From Kallipyga massiliensis ph2 (GTDB taxonomy: Bacteria; Bacillota; Clostridia; Tissierellales; Peptoniphilaceae), in assembly GCF_000311985.1 (NCBI RefSeq), contig NZ_HE978586.1, positions 84,913 to 148,912 on the forward strand: a stretch of 64,000 nucleotides of DNA. Direction: 5' to 3'. Both the position numbers and the translations under genes were made by a program. Of this stretch, positions 53,240 through 62,312 are shown in pieces. The notes under the pieces were generated by a model, which was given only the letters and a program-made list of their open reading frames with translations, was not told where the DNA came from and did not search any database. Position 1 is the first letter of the stretch. Every line of letters starts with the position of its first letter.

Positions 53240-53266
53240 AAACGGCATGGGGTTTCCGTGCCGTTT
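53240..53266. repeat. 11-bp hairpin between fic and trpS
   Basis: AAACGGCATGG, GGTTT, CCGTGCCGTTT (one mismatch). Third of three hairpins in a row in 150 bases; no T-run on the plus strand; could be a trpS terminator remnant. Confidence 0.6.
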
Positions 53267-53306
53267 GCGTCAGATTGACACAGTCCTTTTTTGCTCATTC
53301 TTCCCT

Positions 53307-54335
53307 TTAATGTTCAATGAATCCCACCTTCCGGTAGACCTTGGACAGGGTCCGGCGGGCGGTCCGGCCGGCCTCCTCAGCCCCTTTCTTGTAGATATCA
53401 TCCAGGTAATTCTTGTCTGCGGTAATCTCCAGGAAGCGGTCCCGGATGGGCGACATAGTTTTCACGATAGTCTCGCCCAGGAGTTCCTTGAACTCCGCAT
53501 AGGAGATGTTGCCCAGGTCATTAACAATCTCCTGGGGCTTTCGGCCGTCATAGGCAGAGAAAATGTTAATCAGATTTTTCAGGCCAGGCTGGTCATCCGA
53601 GTAGGCGAAATGGGCCTCGGAGTCGGTGACTGCACGGGCTATTTTCCGCCGGATGGTATCCGGATCGTCCTTGATCAGGATGTAGGCATTGGGATCCTCA
53701 TCGGACTTGGACATTTTCACCGAGGGGTCCTTGAGAGACATGATCCTGGCCGCCGATTCCGGCATCCAGCCTTCAGGCAGGGTGAAGGTGGGCGAGTAGC
53801 GGTGGTTGAAGCGCTCGGCAATATCTCGAGTGAATTCCAGATGCTGCTTTTGGTCTTCCCCGACCGGGACATAGTCAGCCTGGTAGAGGAGGATGTCGGC
53901 TGCCATGAGGACCGGATAGGTGAAGAGGGCGGCATTCAGGTTGTCTTCATTCTTCTGGGACTTGGCCTTCCACTGGGTCATTCTCTCGAGCTGGCCCATG
54001 TAGGAGAGGGAGGAGAAGACCCAGGACAACTCTGCATGCTCATGGACATGGGACTGGATAAAAAGGGTCACTTTTTCCGGGTCAAGGCCTGCAGCAATAT
54101 AGTAGGCCAAAACTTCTCGCGACCGGCGACGGAGGTCAGCGGGTACCTGGTGGACTGTGATGGCGTGGAGATCGGCCACAGCAAAGAAGCAACGATAGTC
54201 TTCCTGTAGGCGGACAAAGTTTTGGATGGCCCCCAGGTAGTTGGCAATGGTCAGGTCCCCTGAAGGTTGGACCAGACTAAGGACCGTCTTTGACGGAGAA
54301 GAAGAATTGGTGGTTTTGATAGGATCTTCAGACAC
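53307..54335 (-). CDS. trpS: Tryptophanyl-tRNA synthetase
   Basis: 342 residues. Class I signatures VQPSGDLTIANYLGAI (HIGH-type) and VKMSKSDEDP. Starts with GTG at 54335 behind AAAGGAAA. Usual length. No T-box leader is seen in the 120 bases upstream. Confidence 0.96.
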   Translation of the reverse strand: MSEDPIKTTNSSSPSKTVLSLVQPSGDLTIANYLGAIQNFVRLQEDYRCFFAVADLHAITVHQVPADLRRRSREVLAYYIAAGLDPEKVTLFIQSHVHEHAELSWVFSSLSYMGQLERMTQWKAKSQKNEDNLNAALFTYPVLMAADILLYQADYVPVGEDQKQHLEFTRDIAERFNHRYSPTFTLPEGWMPESAARIMSLKDPSVKMSKSDEDPNAYILIKDDPDTIRRKIARAVTDSEAHFAYSDDQPGLKNLINIFSAYDGRKPQEIVNDLGNISYAEFKELLGETIVKTMSPIRDRFLEITADKNYLDDIYKKGAEEAGRTARRTLSKVYRKVGFIEH

Positions 54336-54410
54336 GATGGATTTCCTTTCTTTTCTATTCGATCACTAGCGACAGACCAAGTCCGACGCCCACTAGCTTC
54401 TTATTATAAC

Positions 54411-54438
54411 AAAAGTCGCCTCCAAAGAGGCGACTTTT
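54411..54438 (-). terminator. Terminator of the NlpC/P60 gene
   Basis: AAAAGTCGCCTC / GAGGCGACTTTT perfect 12-bp stem, loop CAAA. Confidence 0.85.
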
Positions 54439-54461
54439 CAAGGAACGATTCAATAAGGGAA

Positions 54462-56294
54462 TTAGTTGATAATCCGGCGAGCACCCATATAGTGGTTGAT
54501 GAACCAGGATGAGTTCAAGCTATCGGTGCGGACACCCAACTGCGGGGTTGACGCATGGATGATTTGACCATCGCCGATGTAAATACCAACATGACCTACA
54601 CGACCGCCGGAGCTTTCATTGGAGAAGAAAACGAGGTCGCCGGGACGGAGGTTTGCTTTTGAAACGGAATAGCCGTTCGAGGTCTGGGCTGCCGCTCCAC
54701 GTTGGATCGTATAGCCGAAGGACCGGTAGAGCCAGGAGGTTAAGCCGGAGCAGTCAAAAGAGTTGGGACCTGCTGCTCCATAGATGTATGGTTTCCCTAG
54801 CTGCTGTTTGGCTAAATTGATAATCTGATCCACGGTTCCCTGACCTGCCTGGTTGCTTCCTTGGTTTTGGGAGGGTGCCTTCTCTTCAACTTGGGGGGCA
54901 GATTGCTTCTCTGTGGAGAAGAATTTGCTGCTGATATAGCCAACGCTGCCATTAAAGTTGATTTGAATCCATCCGTTCTTTAGGTCTTTACCTTGGATGG
55001 GGTCATTTCTGTGGAGGTAACCGATCGAGTCATAACCGGTGCCGGGACCCTGACGAACAAAGAGGGAGTCGGCTGTGGTATAACCGGAGACGTCCGTGGA
55101 AGGCTGGGCTTCCTGCTTATCAGAGTTATTGTTCTTTGTCTCAGGGGCCTTTTTTTCTTCCACCTTGGTTTTTTCGAAAGAAAGAACATTCTTATGAATG
55201 TAGGCGGTTTGCCCTTGGTAATTGATCTTGATCCAACCCAGAGAGACTTCTTCTCCCTGAACAGGATAATTAATCGAAGCTACACCGATGATATCTGCAG
55301 AATTGGAGGGACCTTTGCGAACATTAGCCGTAGAAACCGAAACGAAGCCGGAATAGGCAGCCCCGGATTTTTCCTTGGGCTCTTCTTCCTTTTTCTTATC
55401 CTCTTTTTTTGCGGATTCTTTCTTGGCCGCTTCTTCTTTTGCCTTTTCCTCTTCGGCCTTCTTCTTGGCGGCTTCTTCTTCCGCCTTTTTCTTGGCTTCC
55501 TCTTCTTCCGCCTTCTTACGGGCCTCTGCTTCTTCTCGTAGGGTCTTCTGGCGGGCGATCATCTGGTCGAATCCGGCAGGAGTTAGCTCATCAACGAATT
55601 CAGCATTAATATAAGAGAGGTCATCCCCTTCACCAAAGGCGATCCAACCATCTTTAAGTTGTCCAATGACCAGGTCATCCTTGGAGAGGATGTCGATGAT
55701 TTCATAATTGGAGCCGGCTCCGGTACGAACATTAAGGGCATCAACAGTAACGATGCCGCGGAATTCCCGGGCTTCCTCTTCTTCTTTTTTCTCTTCCGTT
55801 TTTTCTTCTTTTTTAAAGGCAAGCTCAACTTCAGGCGTTGATGCATCCTGGTCTTTCACACCGCTAAGGGGGTCAAGGACATCGTCCTTTTCGGAAGCAT
55901 TAGCAAGATCGGTGGTTTCTTCCGGTACTTCTTCTTCAACCGCTGTCTGAGAGGATGCCCGAGACTCTTCAAGAGCAAGCTCTACAGAGGACGACTGGCT
56001 TTCTTCAGAAGGAAGCTCAACAACCTCTTCTTCCCGGCTCTCGACCGGTTCTTCTTTTTGAACGATGTATTCGACATTTTGAACAGGATCAAAGACCTTT
56101 TCTTCGACGACGTTGACTTCTTGGGAAAGCTGAGCGTCTTCCTTTGCCTGATCTTGAATGTTTTTGTATTGGTTGGTTAGATCTTTGGTCATGTGGTCCG
56201 CTGTGGACCTGTCTATGTCGATGAGCGGGATCGCTGCAATGGCGCCGGTAACCCCTACCACACCAACAACAGCCCCAATTTTTCGCTTATCCAA
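54462..56294 (-). CDS. SH3-domain NlpC/P60 cell-wall hydrolase
   Basis: 610 residues from a TTG start. An N-terminal hydrophobic segment (IGAVVGVVGVTGAIAAIPLI) anchors or exports it. An acidic region, three bacterial SH3 domains (about 180-240, 320-375, 405-465; each with NVRxGPG-type sequence), and a Lys/Glu/Ala low-complexity coiled region between the first two. The C-terminal NlpC/P60 domain has FDCSGLT (nucleophile Cys), GHVGIYIG and IIHAS. It cuts peptidoglycan stem peptides. TTG 56294 has GGAGG 6 bases upstream; the ATG at 56336 lies inside the promoter's -10 box and cannot be used. Confidence 0.9.
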   Translation of the reverse strand: MDKRKIGAVVGVVGVTGAIAAIPLIDIDRSTADHMTKDLTNQYKNIQDQAKEDAQLSQEVNVVEEKVFDPVQNVEYIVQKEEPVESREEEVVELPSEESQSSSVELALEESRASSQTAVEEEVPEETTDLANASEKDDVLDPLSGVKDQDASTPEVELAFKKEEKTEEKKEEEEAREFRGIVTVDALNVRTGAGSNYEIIDILSKDDLVIGQLKDGWIAFGEGDDLSYINAEFVDELTPAGFDQMIARQKTLREEAEARKKAEEEEAKKKAEEEAAKKKAEEEKAKEEAAKKESAKKEDKKKEEEPKEKSGAAYSGFVSVSTANVRKGPSNSADIIGVASINYPVQGEEVSLGWIKINYQGQTAYIHKNVLSFEKTKVEEKKAPETKNNNSDKQEAQPSTDVSGYTTADSLFVRQGPGTGYDSIGYLHRNDPIQGKDLKNGWIQINFNGSVGYISSKFFSTEKQSAPQVEEKAPSQNQGSNQAGQGTVDQIINLAKQQLGKPYIYGAAGPNSFDCSGLTSWLYRSFGYTIQRGAAAQTSNGYSVSKANLRPGDLVFFSNESSGGRVGHVGIYIGDGQIIHASTPQLGVRTDSLNSSWFINHYMGARRIIN

Positions 56295-56334
56295 AATGCA
56301 CCTCCGTGACTTGTTACCTTTGTAACCTGAATAC

Positions 56335-56363
56335 ATAATAAGTTACTTCCGGCGGCTTGTCAA
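56335..56363 (-). promoter_or_regulatory. Promoter of the NlpC/P60 gene
   Basis: TTGACA (56363-56358) and TATTAT (56340-56335) on the minus strand, spacer 17. A GTTAC-AAAG-GTAAC repeat lies in the short leader. Confidence 0.8.
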
Positions 56364-56470
56364 GAAAAAGTTACAAAAAATAAACAATATTTAACCCATT
56401 GTAACAATTTGTTTTTTATGGGCCTTTTCTCCCAAAATTAGAGGCTTTCAGGCCTTCGATGAGGAAAAGA

Positions 56471-57247
56471 TTAGAGGATATTTCGCTCCGGGAAAACCCA
56501 TTCCACCCGGTCAAGGGTCAGCCCCTGGGGCGGAGCAGCCATGAAGGGAGAATGTGGCGCCCCCTGGTCAATGACTTGGCTGATTTCTTCCAGGGTCCAC
56601 TTCCCCCGACCCAGGGCCACCAAGGCCCCCACCATGAGGCGGACCTGCTCCCGGAGGAAGGAATCCCCCCGGATCCGAAAGATCCACCGAAAGCCCTCTC
56701 CCTCGGTCCATTCCTCCCGGTCAAGCTGAAAGAGATAGATGGTACGCTCGGGATCCCGGTCCTCATCGGCCAGGGTGAAGGCGGAGAAGTTATGGCGACC
56801 TACCATAAGGGCGGCCCCCCGGCTCATGACTTCCGGGTCCAGGGAATAGCTACAGGTGGGAAGGAAGTCCCGGTACTTGGGGTGGATTCTCTTGGCTTCC
56901 ACAAAGTCATAGCGGTAAGTTTTTGCCTGGGAATGGAAGCGGGCATGAAAGTTCAGGGGAAGGCCCTGGGAAGAGAGGACCTGGAGGTCATCCGGCAGGT
57001 AGGGATAGAGATGGTAGGCAAAGGCCCCTGCAGGGATGGGTGTGTCGGCCAAGAAATTGACAATCTGACCCTGGGCATGGACGCCGGCGTCCGTCCTCCC
57101 TGCGGCGATCAGCCGGGTCTTTTTCCCCAAAACCTTCTCCACGGCCCTGGTAAGGACCCCGGCCACTGTCCGCTTGTCCGCCTGGGCCTGGAAGCCATGA
57201 AAATTCCGCCCGTCATAGGCCAGGGTCAATAAAATATTTTGATACAT
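56471..57247 (-). CDS. truA: tRNA pseudouridine synthase A
   Basis: 258 residues. Catalytic Asp in GRTDAGVHA (about residue 54); NFHGFQAQ at the start and FRIRGDSFLREQVRLMVG in the C-terminal half. Makes pseudouridine 38-40 in tRNA anticodon arms. ATG 57247 overlaps the ecfT stop by one base (TGATG); the frame continues to 57364 but that part lies inside ecfT. Confidence 0.95.
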   Translation of the reverse strand: MYQNILLTLAYDGRNFHGFQAQADKRTVAGVLTRAVEKVLGKKTRLIAAGRTDAGVHAQGQIVNFLADTPIPAGAFAYHLYPYLPDDLQVLSSQGLPLNFHARFHSQAKTYRYDFVEAKRIHPKYRDFLPTCSYSLDPEVMSRGAALMVGRHNFSAFTLADEDRDPERTIYLFQLDREEWTEGEGFRWIFRIRGDSFLREQVRLMVGALVALGRGKWTLEEISQVIDQGAPHSPFMAAPPQGLTLDRVEWVFPERNIL

Positions 57248-58038
57248 CAGAGGACCACCATGCCCAGGATAAAGAGGGCGGTGACACCGAGGAGGGTCAG
57301 GGTGTCCTTTTTCTCCATGGAAAGGGGATTGAGCCGGGTCCGCCCTTCCCCACCCCGGTAGCAACGGGCTTCCATGGCCACACCCAGTTCCGATGCCCTG
57401 TCCAGGGAGTTGAGGAAAAGGGGGACTAAGAGGGGGATCATGGCCCTGGCCCGGTCCAGGATATTGCCCGACTCAAAGTCGGCCCCCCTGGCCTTCTGGG
57501 CCTTCATGATCTTGTCCGTCTCTTCAAAAAGGGTGGGGATGAAGCGGAGAGCGATGGAGACCATCATGGCCAGCTCATGAGCCGGGAAGCGGACGACCTT
57601 AAGAGGGGACAAAAGGGATTCCAGGCCGTCCGTCAGCTTTAGCGGGGAGGTGGTCAGGGAGAGGAGGGTGGTCCCCAGGACCAGGAGGACAATCCGGCAG
57701 GCGACAAAGGCCGCCCAGACCAGGCCCTCTTTGGTCACAGTGAGGAATCCCCACTGCCAGAGGACCTGACCCCGGATGGTGAAGATATTCAGGACCGTAG
57801 TGAAGATGAGGATGGTCAGGATAGGCTTGAGTCCCTTGATGATCTTGGGCAGGGGGAGGTCCGCCAAGGCCACCACCATGAGGACAAAGGCCAGGACGAC
57901 GGCATAGCCGACAAAGTGGTCCACCATGAAAACCAGGACCATAAAGAGGATAGTTAAAACCAGCTTGACCCGGGGATCCAGGTGGTGGACAAAGGAGTCC
58001 CTGGGCATGTACTGGCCAAGGAGGACTCGGTCATTCAT
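57247..58038 (-). CDS. ecfT: ECF transporter transmembrane protein EcfT
   Basis: 263 residues with several membrane helices. The coupling motif with Ala-Arg-Gly is seen in KIMKAQKARGADFESG, and a second, AMEARCYRG, follows. It links vitamin-binding S components to the EcfA ATPases. Overlaps ecfA2 (58031-58038) and truA. Confidence 0.95.
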   Translation of the reverse strand: MNDRVLLGQYMPRDSFVHHLDPRVKLVLTILFMVLVFMVDHFVGYAVVLAFVLMVVALADLPLPKIIKGLKPILTILIFTTVLNIFTIRGQVLWQWGFLTVTKEGLVWAAFVACRIVLLVLGTTLLSLTTSPLKLTDGLESLLSPLKVVRFPAHELAMMVSIALRFIPTLFEETDKIMKAQKARGADFESGNILDRARAMIPLLVPLFLNSLDRASELGVAMEARCYRGGEGRTRLNPLSMEKKDTLTLLGVTALFILGMVVL

Positions 58039-58927
58039 GGTGACCTCCTTTCATGGCAGAAGGAACTTCCGGCCGCCGGGCTTCCAAGTAGGACTTGAGG
58101 GATTGGAAGGCCTGGTCCACCGTCAGAGCGGTTGGATCCACGTCCATGCCTTTGGATCTCAGTGTCCTCATGAGCTTGGTTACCTGGGGAAGGGCAAGGC
58201 CGATGGCCTCCAAATCCTCTTCCCGGGAAAAGACCTCTTCAGGGCTTCCATCCATAACAATCTTCCCCCGGTCGAGGACCACCAGGCGGTTGGCATAGGC
58301 AGCCACATCCTCCATGGAATGGGTGACCAGGATGATGGACATGGAAGGATTGGCCTCATAGATCCTGTGGATCTCATCCAAAATTTCTTTCCGTCCCTGG
58401 GGGTCCAGGCCCGCTGTGGGCTCATCCAGGACCAGGTAGCGGGGCTCCAGGGCCAGGACCCCGGCAATGGCCACCCGCCGCTTCTGGCCACCGGAGAGTT
58501 CAAAAGGAGACCGGTCCTTCATGGTATTAAAGTCCAGGCCCACAGCCTCCATGGCCCGCCGGACCCTCCTGTCGATCTCCGCCTCTTCCAGCTTGAGGTT
58601 TCTGGGGCCAAAGGCGATGTCCTTATAGATTGTCGGCTCAAAAAGCTGGTCCTCAGGATATTGGAAAACCAAACCCACCTCCTGGCGGATCTTCCGGACC
58701 TGGCTCTTGGTCCCCCGGGTATCCAGGCCATAGATGGTCACCTGACCGGAGCTGGGGAGGTTGAGGGCATTCATGTGCTGGACCAGGGTGGACTTCCCCG
58801 ACCCGGTATGGCCTAAGAGGCCCAGGAACTCATGGTCTTCAATGGTGAGGGAGATCCCGTCCAAGGCCTTGACCCCATCTTTAGCGGTTGGGTCATAAAT
58901 AAAGCTAACGTCCTTGAATTCCATCAT
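58031..58927 (-). CDS. ecfA2: ECF transporter ATPase EcfA2
   Basis: 298 residues. Walker A GHTGSGKST, Q-loop FQYPEDQLF, signature LSGGQKRRVAIAGVLA, Walker B YLVLDEPTAGLDP. Pairs with EcfA1. Overlaps ecfA1 by 4 bases. Confidence 0.96.
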   Translation of the reverse strand: MMEFKDVSFIYDPTAKDGVKALDGISLTIEDHEFLGLLGHTGSGKSTLVQHMNALNLPSSGQVTIYGLDTRGTKSQVRKIRQEVGLVFQYPEDQLFEPTIYKDIAFGPRNLKLEEAEIDRRVRRAMEAVGLDFNTMKDRSPFELSGGQKRRVAIAGVLALEPRYLVLDEPTAGLDPQGRKEILDEIHRIYEANPSMSIILVTHSMEDVAAYANRLVVLDRGKIVMDGSPEEVFSREEDLEAIGLALPQVTKLMRTLRSKGMDVDPTALTVDQAFQSLKSYLEARRPEVPSAMKGGHHE

Positions 58928-59820
58928 AGGAGGGCCTCCACTAAGTCATTCATCTCCAGGCAATCCCCCGGCACCGGAAATCCCGCCTGACGGAGGCGGT
59001 GGGCCAGGTCGGTGACCTGGGGAACATCAAGTTCCAGAGCCCGCATGGTTTCCACCTGGGCGAAAACCGCCCGGGGTTTTCCCTCCAGAGCAAGCCGTCC
59101 TTCCGCCATGACCAGGATCCGGTCGGCCTGGGCCGCCTCATCCATATGGTGGGTGATGAGGAGGATGGTCTTCCCCTCTTTCTTATTCAGGTGGTGGATG
59201 GTTTCCAGGATTTCCCGTCGACCCACAGGGTCCAACATGGCCGTCGGCTCATCCATGATGATGCAGGAGGGAAGCATGGCTAAGACGCCGGCGATGGCCA
59301 CCCTCTGCTTTTGACCGCCGGAAAGCTGGTGGACCGGCCGGTGGCGGTAGTCATACATATCGACGGACTTCAGGGCCTCATCCACCCTTTCCCTAAGTTC
59401 AGGAAGGGGAACGCCCAGGTTCTCCGGGCCAAAGGCCACATCTTCCTCCACCACTGAGGCCACCATCTGGTTGTCCGGGTTTTGGAAGACCATGCCGCAG
59501 TGGGACCGAATCTCCCAAAGGAGGTCCTCCTCCCGGGTATCCATGCCCAGGATATGGATCTCCCCTTCATTGGGCAGGACCTGGGCATTCAAAAGTCGGG
59601 CAAGTGTAGACTTGCCCGACCCGTTATGGCCTAGGATGGCGATAAACTCGCCCTCTTTGACTTGAAAACTGACATCGCGAAGGACCGGTTCCCGGACCTC
59701 CCCATCCTCCGAAGGATAGGTAAAACTGACATGAGAAAGGTCGATCACGGTCTGACTTGTGCCGGTCTCTTCAATATTTTCATCGAGCCGGCTTGTTATC
59801 GAATTGTTCAATGGCGCCAC
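58924..59820 (-). CDS. ecfA1: ECF transporter ATPase EcfA1
   Basis: 298 residues. Walker A GHNGSGKST, Q-loop FQNPDNQMVA, signature LSGGQKQRVAIAGVLA, Walker B CIIMDEPTAMLDP. The N-terminal 28 residues are an extension. First of ecfA1-ecfA2-ecfT-truA, all overlapping. It serves vitamin uptake through S components encoded elsewhere. Confidence 0.96.
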   Translation of the reverse strand: MAPLNNSITSRLDENIEETGTSQTVIDLSHVSFTYPSEDGEVREPVLRDVSFQVKEGEFIAILGHNGSGKSTLARLLNAQVLPNEGEIHILGMDTREEDLLWEIRSHCGMVFQNPDNQMVASVVEEDVAFGPENLGVPLPELRERVDEALKSVDMYDYRHRPVHQLSGGQKQRVAIAGVLAMLPSCIIMDEPTAMLDPVGRREILETIHHLNKKEGKTILLITHHMDEAAQADRILVMAEGRLALEGKPRAVFAQVETMRALELDVPQVTDLAHRLRQAGFPVPGDCLEMNDLVEALL

Positions 59821-59848
59821 CTAACTGTATATTCGAGAAACGGATTTT

Positions 59849-61255
59849 TTAATAGGTTGAATCGGCCGGTGAGAAGGAAGTGGTAGATTCGTAGACCACC
59901 ACAGGGGTTCCGACAGGGAATTCGTTGAAGATTCTCTCGGCCACCTTGGGTGGGAGGTTGAGACAGCCGTGGGTCCCGTGACGACGATATAGGCTTCCAC
60001 CGAAAGCGGACCGCCAGGGCGCATCGTGGAGGCCGACACCACCGTAGTTGATGGGCATCCAGAAGGTGACCGGGGTCACATACTTGGACCCGTCCAGGTT
60101 CTTCCCCTTGAGTTCCCGGTCTTTCTCCCTGGACCAGATCTTGTGGACCCCTACCGGGGTTTCATGAACCCCGTTGGTGGTTCCGGAGACATAGTCCGTT
60201 TCCAGGAGGAGCTTGCCATCCTTATAGGCCCAGAGGTGCTGTTGGGATAGGTCGCATTCAATATAGGTCGACCCGATTTCGTTCTTCTCCCGGTTGATAG
60301 CCTTATGACGATATTCCGGTTCCAACTCATGGTTTCCCCCTTCTTTCAAAAGGGTCATGAGCTTCTCCTGGGTCTTCTTCGTATCGATCTGCCAGCCGTA
60401 GATTCCGGGAGGGACGGTCACTGTTCCCCGGTTGGTGGTTTTGAACTCTCGGTCCGTCCCGTAGGTGTCCGTCTTTTTGGCCATATCCTTGACCCAGTCC
60501 ATGACCGCATCCGGGTCGATGGCCACCTGCTTATCCTCACCCTTCTTCAAGCACTGGACCACTTCCTCCGGGCCGAAGGTAAACTTCCGGTCCACGAAAT
60601 CATAAACCACCTTCACACGGGTGATCTTGTCCAAGCGATCAAATTCTTCCTTGAGAGTAGGAGAATCCGCAGTAATCTTCGGCTCCTCATAAAGTTCCTT
60701 GATATCCAGGTCCTTTACGCCCTTTTGGAAGGCATCCAAAATTTGGGCTTTCAAGCCTTCATAGTCCACCCTATTTCCCTTTTCCTCAGGGACAATCCGG
60801 ACCCCATCCTTGGAAACTTCGATCTTAGCATCCACCGGAGCCGGACCGTTGGGAACCAGGCCCGCATTATTCAGGATCCGGTCCAACTTGGCCTGGTCGT
60901 AATGGACATCATACTCTACGGTATAGGGGTGGTGCTGAAAAGCCTCAACCGGCCATAAAAAGGCGTTTTGGCTGGGAGCCTGCATTCCGTTATTGGTCAA
61001 CTCCAATTGGATATCCTTGGCCGAAACCGATAACTTCGTCCCGTCCCTACCTTCAATGGCCAGCTCGTCGGAATACTCACTGGACTTGAAGACTTCATCG
61101 AGGGGGCGGAAAGATCGTTCCATCCCGTTGACCGTCGTATTGGGGAAGGTGTACCTAGAAAAGTAGTAGCTTCCGCCAAGGTAGAGGGCAAGCAGGAGGA
61201 CGAGAAGGATTATCCAAAACCATTTTTTGCTTTTCGTCTGATCCATTATTGTCAT
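59849..61255 (-). CDS. L,D-transpeptidase (YkuD) with peptidoglycan-binding domain
   Basis: 468 residues: one N-terminal membrane helix (FWIILLVLLLALYLGGSYYF), a PG_binding_4-like double domain (about 100-320), and the YkuD domain with HDAPW and the active-site HGTHGCLNLP (Cys near 430). Cross-links 3-3 wall peptides or attaches proteins outside the membrane. GGAGG lies 11 bases before the ATG; ATG 61246 is an alternative. Confidence 0.93.
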   Translation of the reverse strand: MTIMDQTKSKKWFWIILLVLLLALYLGGSYYFSRYTFPNTTVNGMERSFRPLDEVFKSSEYSDELAIEGRDGTKLSVSAKDIQLELTNNGMQAPSQNAFLWPVEAFQHHPYTVEYDVHYDQAKLDRILNNAGLVPNGPAPVDAKIEVSKDGVRIVPEEKGNRVDYEGLKAQILDAFQKGVKDLDIKELYEEPKITADSPTLKEEFDRLDKITRVKVVYDFVDRKFTFGPEEVVQCLKKGEDKQVAIDPDAVMDWVKDMAKKTDTYGTDREFKTTNRGTVTVPPGIYGWQIDTKKTQEKLMTLLKEGGNHELEPEYRHKAINREKNEIGSTYIECDLSQQHLWAYKDGKLLLETDYVSGTTNGVHETPVGVHKIWSREKDRELKGKNLDGSKYVTPVTFWMPINYGGVGLHDAPWRSAFGGSLYRRHGTHGCLNLPPKVAERIFNEFPVGTPVVVYESTTSFSPADSTY

Positions 61256-61329
61256 CTCGGAAGAAGCCTCCCGAGTACCATCCTTTCTTTCACGGCCATT
61301 AGGCCCTAGTTTCTGTGATTAGTTGTGCG

Positions 61330-62256
61330 TTATTGTTCCATACTTTCGAGGCTCAACTCCACATCCCAATTGACCTCGCCATCGGGGAGGAGGCTGGGCG
61401 CCTTTCCGGCATCCATAGCCTTTTCCAGGTTTTCCAAATAGCCATTGGTGGGCCGAAGGGAGAGCTTACGCTCCCCACTGGTTGGAGAGGTTTCGATGGA
61501 CCCTGCAAGATAGGGAAGGACTTTAGCATCCCAACGAATCTTGAAGACCACTCCATCCGAAGGATAGTGGATGGCGACCAGTCCCTCCTCAACCCCTTCC
61601 GGGGAGAAGAAGGCCAACTTCCTGTCCAAGGGGACCTTTTCTATTCGGCCAAAGTCTCCTTCCAGGGCTTTACCGGTCTCAAGATCAATATAGGGATGGG
61701 ATCCCGGGACTTTCAAAAAAGCGTCCGGTCTGGAGACTGCCAGAGCGTAAAGAGACCACATCCAGGCCTGGGAAGAAACCGTCTCGTTCAGAAGACGATA
61801 GTGAAGGAAAACGGAAGAACCGGACAGGGTCACCGTCCGTTCAAAATAAAAGGGCAAGACGGAAAGGCGAACCGATGCTGTGCAGGTCGTCTTGGAGAGG
61901 TCACTCTCCCTCACATTCCAGTTTCTTGCCCAAACATCTCCATAGCTGTGGATATGGCCCACATTCTTGATCTGACAGCCTTGCTTGGAGGGGATGCAGT
62001 CATCAATCCCTGACCGGTCCAAAGACTTATAGGACATGCCCGGAAAGGGGTTGAAATAGCTCCTTCGAAAATCCTTTGACTCCCGGGCCTCCTTGGGTTT
62101 ATAGAGGAGGTCAAAATTTTTGGGCTTATAGTAAATCTCCCGGATCTTAAAACCCACTTCCGGCAGGAGGCGGACAACCAGGTTCTCGTTCTCAAGGAGA
62201 ATTTCCCGGCTGGGCCAGTTCATTTTTTGGATATCCAGAGCTGCATTTTCGTCCAT
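61330..62256 (-). CDS. Galactose-mutarotase-like protein
   Basis: 308 residues of mostly beta structure: ENLVVRLLPEVGFKIREIYYKPKNFDLLY at the start, DDCIPSKQ, HIHSYGDVWARNWNV, then a long C-terminal sheet. The outline is that of aldose-1-epimerase-like sugar-binding folds, with HIHSYGDVW in place of the usual catalytic-His motif. The reaction is not known. It may act on a wall or host sugar. Confidence 0.65.
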   Translation of the reverse strand: MDENAALDIQKMNWPSREILLENENLVVRLLPEVGFKIREIYYKPKNFDLLYKPKEARESKDFRRSYFNPFPGMSYKSLDRSGIDDCIPSKQGCQIKNVGHIHSYGDVWARNWNVRESDLSKTTCTASVRLSVLPFYFERTVTLSGSSVFLHYRLLNETVSSQAWMWSLYALAVSRPDAFLKVPGSHPYIDLETGKALEGDFGRIEKVPLDRKLAFFSPEGVEEGLVAIHYPSDGVVFKIRWDAKVLPYLAGSIETSPTSGERKLSLRPTNGYLENLEKAMDAGKAPSLLPDGEVNWDVELSLESMEQ

Positions 62257-62312
62257 GGTCCCCTCCCGTCTTCAGTTTATTCCTAACCGCAATGGGCTAC
62301 CTTCTCATTATA

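Noticed and set aside
53247-54209. 320-codon plus-strand frame opposite trpS
   Set aside because: Shadow of trpS, which has both class I motifs.
54336-54461. T-box leader of trpS
   Set aside because: The upstream region is short and lacks the GGTGG T-box core.
54980-55850. Low-complexity frames on both strands inside the NlpC/P60 gene
   Set aside because: They arise from the Lys/Glu/Ala-rich repeat of the real protein.
57926-58816. 296-codon plus-strand frame opposite ecfT/ecfA2
   Set aside because: Shadow of overlapping, well-identified ECF genes.
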